A stretch of 64,000 nucleotides of DNA from Podocnemis expansa (GCA_007922195.1 ML681992.1:40221144-40285143), one strand, 5' to 3'. Counted from the first letter of the stretch, positions 11,606 through 23,070 are shown. Program-made: numbers and translations. The notes: a model not told the origin generated them from the letters alone.

Positions 11606-12027
11606 AGCTTGCGAACAGGGGACAGCAAACAGGGGAGTTTGAGAGGGAAGGAGTTTGTGAAGCCCCGAGAAGGAGGTGAAGGCGATCCCCTAGCTGAAAG
11701 CAGCAAGGGACAGAGTGTGCTTGGGTGAGGGTTTGCTAACTGTGTGTGTTTGTCTGTTTGACTTTTCCCTTACAGCTGACTTCTGTTAGTTGTTTCTTAC
11801 TGTGGGTGGGGGCTGCTTGCACCATTGTTCCCTGATCACCTTTGTGCACCAGCCTCAATCAGCCTTGTGATCAACCTTCCCCTGTGTGTTTAACAAGGGG
11901 CCAGGCCTGACCTAGGCAGAGAAGGCTTTAAAAGCCAGTGGCTGAGCGACCAGAGGGAGCTTGCGAACAGGGGACAGCAAACAGGGGAGTTTGAGAGGGA
12001 GGTTGGGGAGGAGTTTGTGAAACCACG
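11606..12027 (+). promoter_or_regulatory. CR1 5' UTR with repeated promoter-like unit
   Basis: The first bases of the element (agcttgcgaacagggg at 11606) recur at 11958, after which about 45 bases match closely (gacagcaaacagggga..., gagtttgtgaa). A TATA-like TTTAAAA lies at 11927-11933, 31 bases before the second copy. The element start therefore matches the position where a transcript driven by that TATA-like box would begin. This is inference from spacing; no expression evidence is available. Confidence 0.6.
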
Positions 12028-13095
12028 ATGGTGAAGAGGAGCCGCACTGCTTGCGCCAGCACCCCTTCTGTCTCTTCTACCTGTGCCTGTAGCCAGACAG
12101 ACATCCTGACCATAGATATATCTACCCAGACCCTGGTGTGGACTTGCAGGGACTGCAGCCTGCAGTTCCCTGTCTCCAACGATCAGGCTGCGGAGATGAA
12201 TCGATGTGACAGGTGCCTGCTGGTGGAATCTCTCAGAAGGCAGGTGGGAGAGTTACAGGAGGAGGTGTCTCGGCTTAGGAGTATCCACACCCTGGAGAAG
12301 TTCCTCGACAGCATCCACGAGGAGAAGTGCAAGGAGGAGGGCACTGACCAGGTACCAGAGACTACTGCCACAACACTGGAGCTGGATGGGGAGCCTGTGG
12401 CAGGGGGAGGACACTGGCAGCTGGTTACCTCTGGCGGTAGGCAGTGCTCCACCCCTGCCCAAAACCCACCCTCTGTTGTGGTGAAGAATCGTTATGCGGT
12501 GCTAGAGACGGTGAAGGAGGTGGAAGAGGAGAGGCCATGCACCCCCGAGGCTGGGAGGATCACAGCCACCACAGCTAGGAGGAAATGTGGAGTTGTGGTG
12601 GTTGGGGACTCACTTCTGAGGGGGACGGAGGCACCCATCTGTCGCCCTGACAAGATCTCTCGAGAGGTATGCTGCCTGCCAGGTGCCCGCATCCGAGACG
12701 TTACGGAGGGATTGTCGAGAATCATCCGCCCCTCTGACTACTACCCCATGCTTCTCATCCATGTAGGAACCAATGATACTGCGAGAGGTGATCCTCGGCA
12801 GATCAAAGGTGACTTCAGGGCTCTGGGAGCGCGGGTGAAGGAGTTTGGAGCACAGGTGGTGTTCTCCTCGATTCTTCCGGTCAAGGGTAGAGGCCTGAGC
12901 AGAGACAGATGCATCCTGGAGATGAACGTTTGGCTGCGAAGATGGTGTCGTCAGGAGGGCTTTGGCTTCCTCAACCATGGGTTGCTGTTTCAGGAAGAAG
13001 GACTGCTAGGCAGAGATGGACTCCATCTTTCGAGGAAGGGGAAGAGCGTATTTGGACGCAGACTGGCTGACCTAGTGAGGAGGGCTTTAAACTAG
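12028..13095 (+). CDS. CR1 ORF1 protein: zinc-finger-like, coiled coil, SGNH esterase
   Basis: A 355-residue protein from ATG at 12028 (tgaaaccacgATGG, reasonable initiation context). Cysteines at 40, 43, 60 and 63 form two CX2C pairs. Residues about 64-95 have heptad-like leucine/valine spacing ([18 protein letters not shown]), suggesting a short coiled coil. Residues about 187-350 are an SGNH/GDSL-type esterase: GDS with nucleophile Ser195, GTND at 247-250, and DGLH at 330-333 supplying Asp/His. This architecture is established for CR1 ORF1 proteins, which are thought to bind the element RNA and assist retrotransposition; the esterase role is not settled. No stop or frameshift. ORF2 follows after 44 bases in another frame. 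Confidence 0.92.
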   Translation: MVKRSRTACASTPSVSSTCACSQTDILTIDISTQTLVWTCRDCSLQFPVSNDQAAEMNRCDRCLLVESLRRQVGELQEEVSRLRSIHTLEKFLDSIHEEKCKEEGTDQVPETTATTLELDGEPVAGGGHWQLVTSGGRQCSTPAQNPPSVVVKNRYAVLETVKEVEEERPCTPEAGRITATTARRKCGVVVVGDSLLRGTEAPICRPDKISREVCCLPGARIRDVTEGLSRIIRPSDYYPMLLIHVGTNDTARGDPRQIKGDFRALGARVKEFGAQVVFSSILPVKGRGLSRDRCILEMNVWLRRWCRQEGFGFLNHGLLFQEEGLLGRDGLHLSRKGKSVFGRRLADLVRRALN

Positions 13096-13139
13096 GTCTG
13101 AAGGGGGAAGGAGACCAATGCCCACAGGTAAGTGACTAT

Positions 13140-16136
13140 GTGGGAGACCAGGGGGATGGGATGGAACTTGGGGGGTGCCGGGACTGTAACTCCAGGGATA
13201 GAAGAGAGGATAATTGGAACATGCGGGGGGAATCAAATAACTTTCTTAGATGCTCTAATGAAGCCCTAATGCCTGAGGCAGGTGGGGGAGGTCAACACCA
13301 AAAGAAAATCCAGGGAGGTAGATACAATAGAATTGAATGTCAAAATGGGAAAGTAGGACAATCAGCTGGGTATCTTAGGTGCCTATACACAAATGCAAGG
13401 AGCCTGGGAAACAAGCAGGAGGAATTGGTAGCACTAGCGCAGACAAAGAACTATGACATGATTGGGATAACAGAGACGTGGTGGAATAGTTTGCATGACT
13501 GGAGCTCTGCAATAGATGGGTATAAACTGTTCAGGAAGGACAGGCAGGGAAGGAAAGGGGGAGGAGTAGCACTATATGTAAAGGAGCTCTATGACTGCTC
13601 AGAGCTTCATTATGAAAGTGGAAACAAGCCAGTTGAAAGTCTGTGGGTTAAGTTTAGAGGGGAGAGCAACAAGGGGGATGTTGTGGTAGGTGTCTGCTAC
13701 AGACCACCAGATCAGAAGGAGGAAGTGGATGAAGCATTCTGTGTACAACTAACAGAAGTTTCTAGAGCACAGGCCCTGGTTCTCATGGGGGACTTCAATT
13801 ACCCTGACATCTGCTGGAAGGCCAATACAGCAGTGCACAGGCAATCCAGGAAGTTTCTGGAGAGTGTTGAGGACAACTTCCTGGTACAAATGCTGGAGCA
13901 ACCAACGAGGGGCCTTGCGCCTCTCGATCTGCTGCTCACAAATAGAGAAGAATTTATCAGGGAAGTAGAGGTCAATGGCAGCCTGGGTAGCAGTGACCAT
14001 GAAATGATTGAGTTCAAGTTGATGATTAAAGGAAAGAAGGAAAGAAGCAAAACACAAACCCTAGACTTCAGAAAAGCAGATTTTGTCTCCCTCAGGGAAC
14101 TGATGGGCAGGATCCCTTGGGAGGCTGATCTGAAGGGGAAAGGTGTCCAAGAGAGTTGGGTGCATTTTAAAGAAACCCTGCTAAGGGCACAGGAAGATAC
14201 AATTCCGATAAGGAGAAAGCACAGCAAATGTGGAAGGCACCCACTGTGGCTTAACAGAGAGCTCTGCACTGAGCTGAAGCATAAAAAGGACGCTTACAGG
14301 AAGTGGAAGCTAGGACAGATGACTAAGGAGGCATATAAAGACATTGCTCGGGACTGCAGGGATAAAATCAGAAAGGCCAAAGGACAAATGGAGTTGCGAC
14401 TAGCAAGGGATGTGAAGGATAACAGGAAGGGGTTCTACAAGTATATCAATAACAAGAAGAGGATCAGGGAGGGTGTAGGTCCCTTACTGAATGGGGCAGG
14501 CATCCTCGTGACAGAGGATGAGGAAAAAGCTGAAGTGCTCAATGCTTTTTTTACTTCAGTTTTCACAAGCAAGGTCAGCTCCCAGCCCACTACACTAGGT
14601 ATGGGGGACTGGGGAGAAGAAGAGAGGCCCTTGGTGACAGAAGGTCAGGTTAGGGACTGCTTAAAGAAACTAGATGTGCACAAGTCCATGGGGCCGGATG
14701 AACTGCATCCGAGGGTGCTGAGGGAGCTGGCTGATGAGATAGCAGTACCGTTGGCCATTATCTTTGAAGACTCGTGGCGAACGGGGGAGGTGCCAGAGGA
14801 CTGGAAAAAAGCAAATATAGTACCTATCTTCAAGAAAGGCAAAAAGGAGGATCCAGGGAATTACAGACCTGTCAGCCTCACCTCAATCCCTGGAAAAATC
14901 ATGGAGCAGCTTCTCAAAGAATCCATCCTGAAACACTTGGAGGAAAATAGAGTAATCAGGAACAGTCAGCATGGATTCACCAAGGGTAAATCATGCCTGA
15001 CCAACCTCATCGCCTTCTATGATGAGATGACTGGATTTGTGGATGCGGGAAGAGCCGTTGATGTGATATACCTTGACTTTAGCAAGGCTTTTGATACGGT
15101 TTCCCACAGCATTCTCATTGGCAAATTAAGGAAGTATGGGTTAGATGCATGGACTGTAAGGTGGATAGAAAACTGGCTAGAACAACGGTTTCAGCGTGTA
15201 GGAATCAATGGCTCCATGTCAAGTTGGCAGGCAGTAACAAGTGGTGTGCCCCAGGGGTCGGTCCTGGGGCCAGTTCTGTTCAATGTTTTCATTAATGATC
15301 TGGATGATGGGATAGATTGCACACTTAGTAAGTTTGCAGATGATACCAAACTGGGGGGAACGGTAGACACCCTAGAGGGCAGAGACAGGATTCAGGGAGA
15401 CCTAGACAGACTGGAGCAGTGGGCCAAGAGGAATCTCATGAGGTTCAACAAGGATAAGTGTAAAATCCTGCACTTGGGACGAAAAAACCCCATGTACTGC
15501 TACAGGCTGGGGAGTGATCAGCTAAATAGCAGCACTGGAGAAAAGGACCTGGGAGTCATGGTGGATGGGAAGCTGGATATGAGTCAGCAGTGTGCTCTTG
15601 CTGCCAAAAAGGCCAATGGCATACTGGGCTGCATCAGAAGAAGTGTTACCAGCAGATCGAGGGATGTGATCATTCCCCTCTATTCTGCACTAGTGAGGCC
15701 ACATCTGGAATACTGTGTCCAGTTTTGGGCTCCCCACTACAAAAAGGACATGGACAAATTAGAGAGAGTCCAGAGGAGGGCAACCAAAATGATCAAAGGG
15801 CTGGAGCACAAGCCCTATGAAGAAAGACTGAAGGAACTAGGCTTATTTAGCCTGCAGAAGAGAAGACTGAGGGGGGATTTGATAGCAACCTTCAACTACT
15901 TGAAGGGTTGCTCCAAGGAGGAGGGAGCTCGACTGTTCTCGGTAGTAACAGAGGGCAGAACGAGAAGCAATGGCTTCAAGTTACAGCTGGGGCGGTCCAG
16001 GCTGGATATTAGGAAAAACTTCCTTACTAGGCGAGTGGTGAAGCAGTGGAATAAGTTGCCTAGGGAGGTGGTGGAATCTCCATCTCTGGAGGTGTTCAAG
16101 TCCCAGCTGGACAAAACCCTGACTGGGATGATCTAA
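13140..16136 (+). CDS. CR1 ORF2: endonuclease / reverse transcriptase
   Basis: About 998 codons. The frame is open upstream of 13140 and even overlaps the end of ORF1; the codon at 13140 is GTG and the first in-frame ATG is at 13161, so the true start is undetermined. Residues about 78-300 are an APE-type endonuclease: TNAR at 84-87, Glu112 in ITETW, GDFN at 217-220 and SDH at 285-287. The reverse transcriptase shows YRPVSL (575), motif A DFSKAFD (Asp646), [10 protein letters not shown] (702) and the catalytic FADD (732-735). The C-terminal region contains the usual CR1 block ([13 protein letters not shown]). It nicks target DNA and copies the RNA by target-primed reverse transcription. All key residues are present. 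Confidence 0.94.
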   Translation: MGDQGDGMELGGCRDCNSRDRREDNWNMRGESNNFLRCSNEALMPEAGGGGQHQKKIQGGRYNRIECQNGKVGQSAGYLRCLYTNARSLGNKQEELVALAQTKNYDMIGITETWWNSLHDWSSAIDGYKLFRKDRQGRKGGGVALYVKELYDCSELHYESGNKPVESLWVKFRGESNKGDVVVGVCYRPPDQKEEVDEAFCVQLTEVSRAQALVLMGDFNYPDICWKANTAVHRQSRKFLESVEDNFLVQMLEQPTRGLAPLDLLLTNREEFIREVEVNGSLGSSDHEMIEFKLMIKGKKERSKTQTLDFRKADFVSLRELMGRIPWEADLKGKGVQESWVHFKETLLRAQEDTIPIRRKHSKCGRHPLWLNRELCTELKHKKDAYRKWKLGQMTKEAYKDIARDCRDKIRKAKGQMELRLARDVKDNRKGFYKYINNKKRIREGVGPLLNGAGILVTEDEEKAEVLNAFFTSVFTSKVSSQPTTLGMGDWGEEERPLVTEGQVRDCLKKLDVHKSMGPDELHPRVLRELADEIAVPLAIIFEDSWRTGEVPEDWKKANIVPIFKKGKKEDPGNYRPVSLTSIPGKIMEQLLKESILKHLEENRVIRNSQHGFTKGKSCLTNLIAFYDEMTGFVDAGRAVDVIYLDFSKAFDTVSHSILIGKLRKYGLDAWTVRWIENWLEQRFQRVGINGSMSSWQAVTSGVPQGSVLGPVLFNVFINDLDDGIDCTLSKFADDTKLGGTVDTLEGRDRIQGDLDRLEQWAKRNLMRFNKDKCKILHLGRKNPMYCYRLGSDQLNSSTGEKDLGVMVDGKLDMSQQCALAAKKANGILGCIRRSVTSRSRDVIIPLYSALVRPHLEYCVQFWAPHYKKDMDKLERVQRRATKMIKGLEHKPYEERLKELGLFSLQKRRLRGDLIATFNYLKGCSKEEGARLFSVVTEGRTRSNGFKLQLGRSRLDIRKNFLTRRVVKQWNKLPREVVESPSLEVFKSQLDKTLTGMI

Positions 16137-16738
16137 TGGGAGTGGTCCTGCTTTTTTTGGCAGGGGGTTGGACTAGATGACCTCGTGGGGTCCCTTCCAA
16201 CCCTATGATTCTATGATTCTATGATTATTAAAGGCTGCTATGAAAATCCCTCTCTTCTCTTTTACAGACAGAATAAACCCAATTCCATCAGCCTCTCCTC
16301 ATAAGTCGTATGTCCAGCCACCCTAATTATTTTTGTTTCCCTCTACTGAACTCTATCCAATTTCTCCATATCCTTTCTCTAAACAGGGAACCAACCTGGG
16401 CACAGAACTCCAAATGTGGCCTCACCAAGTTCTGAATAAAGAGGAACATCATTACCTTCAATCTGCAGGCAATTCTCCAACTAATGCTCAATCTACTGTT
16501 AGCATTTTTGGCAATAAGGGCACATGAACATTGTTGACAAATATCTATCTTTTTGTCCACTGCAACTACCGGGTCCTTTTCTGCAGAACTGCTTAGCCAA
16601 GTGGTTCCCAATCTGTAGTGGTGCATGGGATTCTTCCATGCTAAGTGCAGTATTCTGCACTTCTTGAACCTCACCAGATTTCTTGTGGCCTAATTCTCTA
16701 ATTTGTTAGGTCACTCTGTACTTATCCCTATTCTTTAT

Positions 16739-17230
16739 GGCTATGTCTTCACTTAAGAACATTATTACAAACTAAGTTAGTTTGAATTAACTAGTGCGAA
16801 CTAATTTTGATTAATTCGAACTAACTTATTTCAAACTAGCATGTCCACACTAGAAACTTAAATCGAACTAGCATGTCCACGCACAGAACTTGCTAGTTCA
16901 GCTTAGTAGGGGGGCATCATGGGAAGTGTGGGAACATGGCACCTGAGAAGGGCCATCCCCTCACCCAATCCCATAAAAAGAGGAAAGCAGTTCCTCCCTG
17001 GTGCCATGGGAGGAAGAAGTTAGAACCACGTTTAATTCAAACTAACAGTTAGTTTGAACTAAGGTGTCTACATTGGGTTAGTTTGAACTAATAAGTTCAA
17101 ATCAAAGGTGGTTTTTACTATTTTGAAGTAACCTTTCCTTAGTTCAAACTAAGGAATGCCTTAGTTCGAACTGATGAAGGTCAGTGTAGAGGTGCATTAA
17201 TTTGAACTAAATTCCCAGTGTAGACATAGC
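16739..17230. mobile_element. inverted-repeat MITE inside old CR1
   Basis: Begins GGCTATGTCTTCAC and ends GTGTAGACATAGC, with an interior of repeated TTAGTTTGAACTAA-like palindromes. It belongs to the same family as 4130-4516 and splits the old antisense CR1 cleanly (CR1 resumes atcatatctaccattcacc). A short non-palindromic centre (cctgagaagggccatccc) resembles the centre of the element at 26589. Confidence 0.72.
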
Positions 17231-17741
17231 ATATCATATCTACCATTCACCCCAGCTTAGTGTTGTTCACAAACTTGCTGAGAGTGCAATCCATCCTATC
17301 ATCCAGATCATTAATGAAGATGTTGAACAAAATCAGCCACAGAAGCAACCCTTGGGACACCTCCCTTGATACCAGCTACTAGCTGGACATCAAGACATTG
17401 ATTCAAATGATCTATACAGTTTTCTGTCCAACTTATATTCCATTCATCCAACCTCCTTCTTTAACTTGCTGGCAAGAATACTGTAGGAAATCAAGTCAAG
17501 TCATATCATATCCACTGCTGTCCTCATATCCGCAGAACCAGTCACCTCATCACAGAAGGCAATCAGTTTTATCAGACATGACTTGCTCTTGGCAAATCCA
17601 TGATGACTCGCTATGGTCACTTTCCTCTCCTCCAAGTGCTTTCGAATGAATTTCTTGAAGACCTGCTCCATGATTTTCCAGGGACAGAAGTAAGCATGGC
17701 TGATCTACAGTTCCCCAGATCCTCCTCCTCCTCCTTCAGGG

Positions 17742-18165
17742 CTGGCCCAAGTTTTTTTGGCACCCTAGGCACCTGTGATTTTGTCACCCCATCTGTAGGG
17801 GGTTGCAGGGCACAGGGCAATCAGCCTGTGTGGGGCTTCCCCCCAGCTCCCTGTTCCTTCCCTGAACTGGGGTGGAGTGGGGGGGCTGGGCTTCATTCTC
17901 CCACCGCACCTCTGGGCTGGTCCTCCCCATCTTCAGGGCAGAACGGCTGGCCTAGGGGAGGGATGAGAGAGCAGAGGCCAGCCTCTGGGATGGCCCACTT
18001 CACCCCTGGGCTAGCTGTTCTCTGCCTAGGGTATGGAGTGATCCGGCCCAAAGCAGAGGCTGGCTCTGCACTCTCACCCCCATTTCCCTGCTGCCTTTGG
18101 CTCTGTGCTGAAAGCAGCAGGGAGGGGGCAGGGGACAGTGCATCCATGGGGGGCAGCAGTACATG
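17742..18165. repeat. GC-rich dispersed repeat block
   Basis: Starts agggctggcccaag where the CR1 sequence stops, with ggcaccctaggcacctg. Resembles the blocks at 8209 and 48178. It may have replaced the left end of the MITE that follows. The 188-codon frame at 17600-18166 runs from CR1 into this block and is not a gene. Confidence 0.4.
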
Positions 18166-19458
18166 AGGATTAATTTGAATTAAAATAGTGCATGGCTAAC
18201 TGGCTTTCATTAATTCAAACGAAAGAATTCCTTAGTTCGAATTAATGAAAGCTTACTTTGAAGTTATAAAACCCGGTTTAACTTTGAATTAAGGGTCAAT
18301 TTGGATTTATCAATTCAAAATAACCCAATATAGCTGTGTTAATTCGAACTAACCATTAATTCAAATTAACACTTTTTGACCTTCCTCCTCCCAGGGTGCC
18401 TTCCTTTTTGAATGTAATGGGTGGGGATATGGGCCTTCTTGAGGGCCATCTTGCCTTGCCTCCCATGGTGCCCTTCTCCTAATTCAAATTAGCAAGTCCT
18501 GTCCATGGACATGCTTCTCAGAATTGGTTTTCCTAGTGTGGCCATGTTAATTTGAATTAACTTAATTCTAATTAATCATAATTAGTTCAAATTAATTAGT
18601 TTGAATTAGACAGATTGGAGCAGTGGGCCAAAAGAAGTCTCATGAGGTTCAACAAGGACAAGTGCAAAGTTCTGCACTTGGGATGGAAAAGTCCCATGCA
18701 CTGCTACAGGCTGGGGAGCGATCAGCTAAGTAGCAGTACTGTAGAAAAGAAGCTGGAGGTTATGGGGGATGAGAAGCTGGATATGAGTCAGCAGTGTGCT
18801 TTTGTCACCAAAAAGGCCAATGGCATAGTGGGCTGCATCAGCAGAAGTGTTGCCCACAAATCAATGGATGTGATTATTCCCCTCTATTTGGCACTGATGA
18901 GGCCACACTAGAATACTGTGGCCAGTCTTGGGCAGCCCACTACAGAAAGGGCGTGAACAAATTAGAAAGAGTCCAGTGGAGGGCAATGAAAATGATTAGG
19001 GGGCTGGGGCACATGACTTATGCAAAGAGGCTGAAGGAACTAGGCTTATTTAGCCTGCAGAAAAGAAGACTGAGGGGGGATTTGATAGCAGCCTTCAAAT
19101 ACTTGAAAGGCTGCTCCAGAGAGGATGGAGCTCAGCTGTTCTCAGTAGTAAGAGAGGACAGAACAAGGAGCAATGGTTTCAAGTTGGAACTGGGGAGGTT
19201 GAGATTGGATATTAGGAAAAACTTTCTTACTAGGAGGGTGGTGAAGCACTGGAATGGGTTACCAAGGGAGGTGGTGGAATCTTCATCTTTGGAAATATTT
19301 AAGGTCTCGTTAGCCAGCACCTTGGCTGGGATGATTTAGGGAGAGTGGTCCTCCTCTTTTGTATGGGGTCGGACTAGATAACCTCACGAGGTCCCTTCTA
19401 ACCCTATGATTCTATGATTCTAAGTTAATTCGAACTAACCTTCTAAGTGTAGACATAG
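18166..19458. mobile_element. MITE (left end missing) with nested CR1
   Basis: 18166-18607 and 19427-19458 are interior and right end of the TTCGAATTAA-rich MITE family, ending gtgtagacatagcc at 19458. A 5'-truncated CR1 is inserted between them. The expected left terminus is not found; the GC-rich block at 17742-18165 stands in its place. Confidence 0.6.
18608..19426 (+). mobile_element. 5'-truncated CR1 (3' end only)
   Basis: Close relative of the 3' part of the full-length CR1: it starts at the segment gattggagcagtgggcc (compare 15409) and ends with gacctcacgaggtccc and (attctatg)n at about 19401-19424. It encodes only the C-terminal region of ORF2, with a frameshift/stop near 18908-18911 separating two frames. 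It lies within a MITE, so it postdates it. Confidence 0.88.
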
Positions 19459-20120
19459 CCTAAGATGCCCATGCTTCCCATCTTCTTGTTGCTAACATAC
19501 CTGTAGAAAACCTTCTAGTCACCCTTGATGTCTCTTGCTGGCTGCAACTCCAGTTTTGCTTTAGCCTTCCTGATCTAAGTCTTGCATGTTCATACAAGAT
19601 TTTTGTGTACCTCGCTAGTCATCTGTCCAAGCTCTACTGTTAGTTAGCTTCCTTTTTGTGTTTTAAGCTCACTAAAAGACTTTTCTGGTAAGCCAAGCTG
19701 GTTGCCTTCCATATTTGCACATTGCATCCATCCTTCTGCACATTGGGTTGGTTTGTTCCTGTGTCCTCAATAAAATTTTTTTAAAGTGTTGCCAGCTCTG
19801 GTAGACTCCTTTCCCCCTAATGTTAACCTCTGATGAGATCCTGCCCACCCACCCCCTCCCACCCACACATGTCCTGGCTTCATCTAGTTTAACACTCTGA
19901 CTAGCTCATGGTCCTCCGACATACCCCTACCTCTCCCTACTCTTTGGTTCTTGACACTCCTTCTACTCATGTGTTCCCCCCCACACACACCTTTTTTCAT
20001 TCCTCATCCCTCCACATTTAAGCAACTCAGTCTGCTTTCTTCTCTTCCTCCTTCATACCATGGGCTGAAATGTCTCTGGTTTCTATCTGCCAGAAGCTGG
20101 GAGTAGGTGACGGGTTGGAT

Positions 20121-20800
20121 TGTTACCCCAAAATCAAAATCATTCACTAAAACCACCCTTCCAGGAAGTCTCTGGGATGAAATCTATGTGGTTTTGCTGT
20201 CCTAAAAGGTTTTCATAAACCTAAAAGAAACATTGATGCAGCCTTCCAATCAAGAATTGACACTGAGATCAGTATTCTGCTAAAAAATGAAGGTACTATT
20301 TATTTAAATAAAGTACTAACAATGAAATTTAAAGCTGGAAATCAGTTTACATCAAATCACTTTTTACTTGGTACAGTTGTTACAATATATATGGTACACA
20401 GAGAGACAGTTACAAGAAACGCAACTCTGTCACAGAATGTACAGTACTTATTTTGGGGAAAACAGTTAAACAATTTAAATGATTAAATAAAAAAATTAGC
20501 ACTTCATTACTCTCAACACTATAAATTTAACAATCTATAGATACATATATTAAAAAACTACTATAAAAATCCTCTATAATCTATAGCATTCAGCAAGTGT
20601 TAGCTAGCTAGTGTACTAAAGACTGTAGATCTTTCATTCTTACTTCAAGCATTTAGTTTTATTGACAGGCATACCCATACATGCAGAGCTAGTATTTACA
20701 ACCTTTCTTTCTATCCCTCTAGTCATCTGTGGGGGTCCTTCTGCTCCGTCACTGCTGACTCAAGGATTACCTCTGGCTTAGACAGCAGGGGCTAAATTGG
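20121..20800 (-). repeat. LTR-like repeat, copy A (uninterrupted)
   Basis: Homologous along its length to 33033-36290 once the hAT element there is removed: shared aatcattcacta, gatgcagcc...caag, atttatt..., ttcagcaag, tttattga(c/t)aggcat and caaggattac(c/t)t blocks. On the minus strand both copies end ...GTAACA (20121 here), carry AATAAA (complement at 20658-20663), and this copy has a TATAAATA-like box at about 21008-21017. This suggests a retroviral-type LTR with 3' end at 20121; the 5' border is uncertain. Family not identified. Confidence 0.5.
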
Positions 20801-21049
20801 TCTGATTGTTTAAAGTCCATTTTGGACACAGAGCAGGGACTCCTGTTAGCCTGATTGTCCAGAACAAAGGTACCTTTGTTCTCAGCTCTGTCTTCAGCTT
20901 GCTTGTTCCATTCTTTGCCTTCCTCTTTCCTTCTCACTTTCTTCTGATCTCTTATTTCAGTTTCCTCCTTACAGAACATCCCAGTCAGCACAAGTTCAGC
21001 CTACTTACTGCTGGCTATTTATACAATGGAGAAAGGTAGCACGTATAAT

Positions 21050-21380
21050 ATGGGCTCATCTAAAGGTCATCCAGTAGGGGAGGGGCTACATACAAGAGTG
21101 ATCTGTATTTAGGGTGGCATGGGGAGGGGGAACAGTGGGGTGGCACTCTGAGGGCTATCTAATGGGTGTGTAGAGGTACATGGGGGAGAATGAGGGATGG
21201 TGTTTGGATGCTTATATTAAGGACAGGTAGAGGAAAAAATAGGGAAGGGTAGGTAATGAGGAATGACACTGTAAGGGCTAGGTAAGGGGTGTGTAGGATG
21301 ATACTTGGAGGGAGAGTGAGGAACAATATACTAAGGGCTATGTTATGAGCAGGTATGATGCTGGGGGCAGAGTGGGGGTG
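21050..21380. repeat. degenerate G-rich tandem repeat
   Basis: Loose repeats of about 60 bases around the words aagggctaggtaaggggtg, gggagagtgagg and ggggtgg (starts near 21151, 21215, 21275 and 21335). The strand is purine-rich. No coding potential. Confidence 0.45.
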
Positions 21381-22216
21381 TCAAAAGGAACTATTTTTCA
21401 GTTGCTGGTTTCTGAATTTCCTTATCATGGACTCTTACCAGTCTTTAATGTATTTCCTCACAACCCCCGCCCCCCAAACACTCTGTGAGGTAGATAAAGA
21501 TTATTGTCTTCATGGGGAACTGAGGCATCACAAACTTGATTCAAGATCACCCAAGAAATTTGTGATGCAGCAAGGACTTGAACTGGAGGTTGGGAGCAGG
21601 AAAGGCTTCTGAGTCCTACACTAGTGCCTGAACTGCTAGATTTCCTCCATGAGAGCCAGTGCCATCTGACTTGTAAGCACTAGCAAAGCTCTGTCAGCTG
21701 AGGTGTAATTTATGAAAGGAGCACACATTTTCAGTCATCTAAATTATGAAAAATCTTAATATAATGTTTCATCTAACTGCCTCAGAAAATTGCTTAATCA
21801 TTCTGTAAACTTGCACAATGGACACATTTTGGGTGGAAGAATTGCTACTCTGTAAGTTGTAGGAGGGAAACAATCCTGTGTCATTTGGTAACAGTGATAC
21901 ATGGTGTACCCCACCTAGCTGTAACCTCTACAAGATGAATCTGCCATGCTTACTCACACTGAGTAATTAACTAACTCCTCAAATAGTCCCACTGAAGCAA
22001 GATACTGCACAGTCAAAAGCCTGAGAAAAGTATACTTGCAATCTGTAAAATGTACATTATTCCTTCCTGACTTGGAGGCAGGAAGCAAACATTTTTAGGA
22101 ATGCCTAAGTATTTGGGTCCAGATTCAGAACAGACAACAGAAATGCAGACCATCAATTGAAAGTAGATTATGCGGCTAGTGCTCAGTGCTCCTTGTGTTA
22201 TTTTCATCCATTATAG
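21381..22216. other. unannotated, non-repetitive-looking sequence
   Basis: No repeat recognised. It may be intron or intergenic DNA upstream of the possible exon at 22217. Confidence 0.3.
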
Positions 22217-22284
22217 GTTACTGTCAAGCAAAAAATCTCTGAAGATATTACCAAGACCCTCTGAAGAGGACATTCCTGAACTAG
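22217..22284 (+). CDS. possible internal exon of an unidentified host gene
   Basis: 68 bases bounded by a good acceptor (ttattttcatccattatag, pyrimidine-rich, AG at 22215-22216) and a strong donor (AG/GTAAGG at 22283-22289). One frame is open throughout, entering with one base and leaving with one: LLSSKKSLKILPRPSEEDIP plus EL. The peptide is charged and not repeat-like. No gene is recognised and no neighbouring exon was found, so this is a splice-signal prediction only. Confidence 0.35.
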
Positions 22285-22814
22285 GTAAGGCAGTTAATGC
22301 TGTGCGTTATCCTATAAGATGATAGAGAACGCAGTGTTAAACAACCAAATCAGAGTGACAGTTGGTACACAGAGTTTAAAAGCAGTCTCATGTAATGGGC
22401 TTCACATCTTGCTGGTTTGCACTTTGTCTCATTCTTACAGCACATGAGTTTCTGTAAGGTAAAGGACTGACAGAGAATAGACTGTTTTCAGTGTCTAATA
22501 TAAGTCGTTAATTAGAACCATTATTCTAAGTGGCTAACTCTTCCAGTAATCTTATAGTTTGCCACAAAAAAACAAAAAAAACAAAAAAAACCCCAAAACC
22601 CCTTTCTATCAATGGAAGACTGAGAATGTAGATGAAGTCAAAATTCTCAAGCAATTTTGTTAAAAAAAACTGTTCTGGTATGTACAGTACATGAACATAG
22701 TCTGACTGATCTTCAGCTGGTGTAAAATAGCATGGTGCCACTAACTCACTGGACTATTCCTGCAAAGGATGTGGCCCCATACTAGTGACAATGATAATGT
22801 ACTATTGTATGACA
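22285..22814. other. unannotated sequence with an A-rich run
   Basis: 22566-22602 is an A-rich stretch interrupted by C. Otherwise nothing recognised. Confidence 0.3.
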
Positions 22815-23065
22815 AGTTCCAAATGTGCAGCCATGTTAGTCTCGTTCAGCAAAACAAACAGGGAAACAGGTGGCACTTATAAAGACTAAAATTTATTTAT
22901 CACATGAGTTTTTGTGGGAGAAACTTGCACTTCATCAAACCCTTGAAGATGTTTCTGTAAGTTCCCCATCTTCAAATGGCTGATGAAGTGGGATTTTCTC
23001 CCATGAAAGCCCATACTACAGATAAATTTGTTGGTTTTTAAGTGCCATCAGATTCCTCGTTTGTA
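22815..23065. mobile_element. Penelope-derived inverted repeat
   Basis: The left arm starts gttccaaatgtgcagcc; the right arm from about 22975 reads ctgatgaagtgggattttc then cccatgaaagc and ends gattcctcgtttg. The right arm preserves a hammerhead-like core (CTGATGA ... GAAA) at 22980-23008. No clear target duplication. Confidence 0.68.
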
Positions 23066-23070
23066 CTAAA

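Larger units (their letters stand above)
11606..16229 (+). mobile_element. full-length CR1 LINE with both ORFs open
   Basis: About 4.6 kb: a 5' UTR (11606-12027), ORF1 (12028-13095), ORF2 (13140-16136), a short 3' UTR, and the CR1 3' terminus gacctcgtggggtccc then (attctatg)n at about 16203-16225. The length matches full-length vertebrate CR1. Both ORFs lack stops or frameshifts and keep their catalytic motifs, so this copy is young. It sits inside an old antisense CR1, whose sequence resumes at about 16230; no clear target duplication is seen, as is usual for CR1. Confidence 0.93.
11131..19950 (-). mobile_element. old antisense CR1, broken into pieces by later insertions
   Basis: Segments 11131-11267, 11437-11605, 16230-16738, 17231-17741 and 19459-about 19950 read in order as one 5'-truncated CR1 in reverse. 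They begin with the 3' tail (agattagggttggaaggga) and continue through C-terminal phrases such as tccaaatgtggcctcacc. Gaps are filled by a Penelope hairpin, a CR1 with open ORFs, a MITE, and a MITE/CR1 composite. All segments are decayed, with no open frame. Confidence 0.75.

Noticed and set aside
17600..18166. 188-codon frame
   Set aside because: It joins antisense CR1 sequence to a GC-rich repeat block; a chance fusion.
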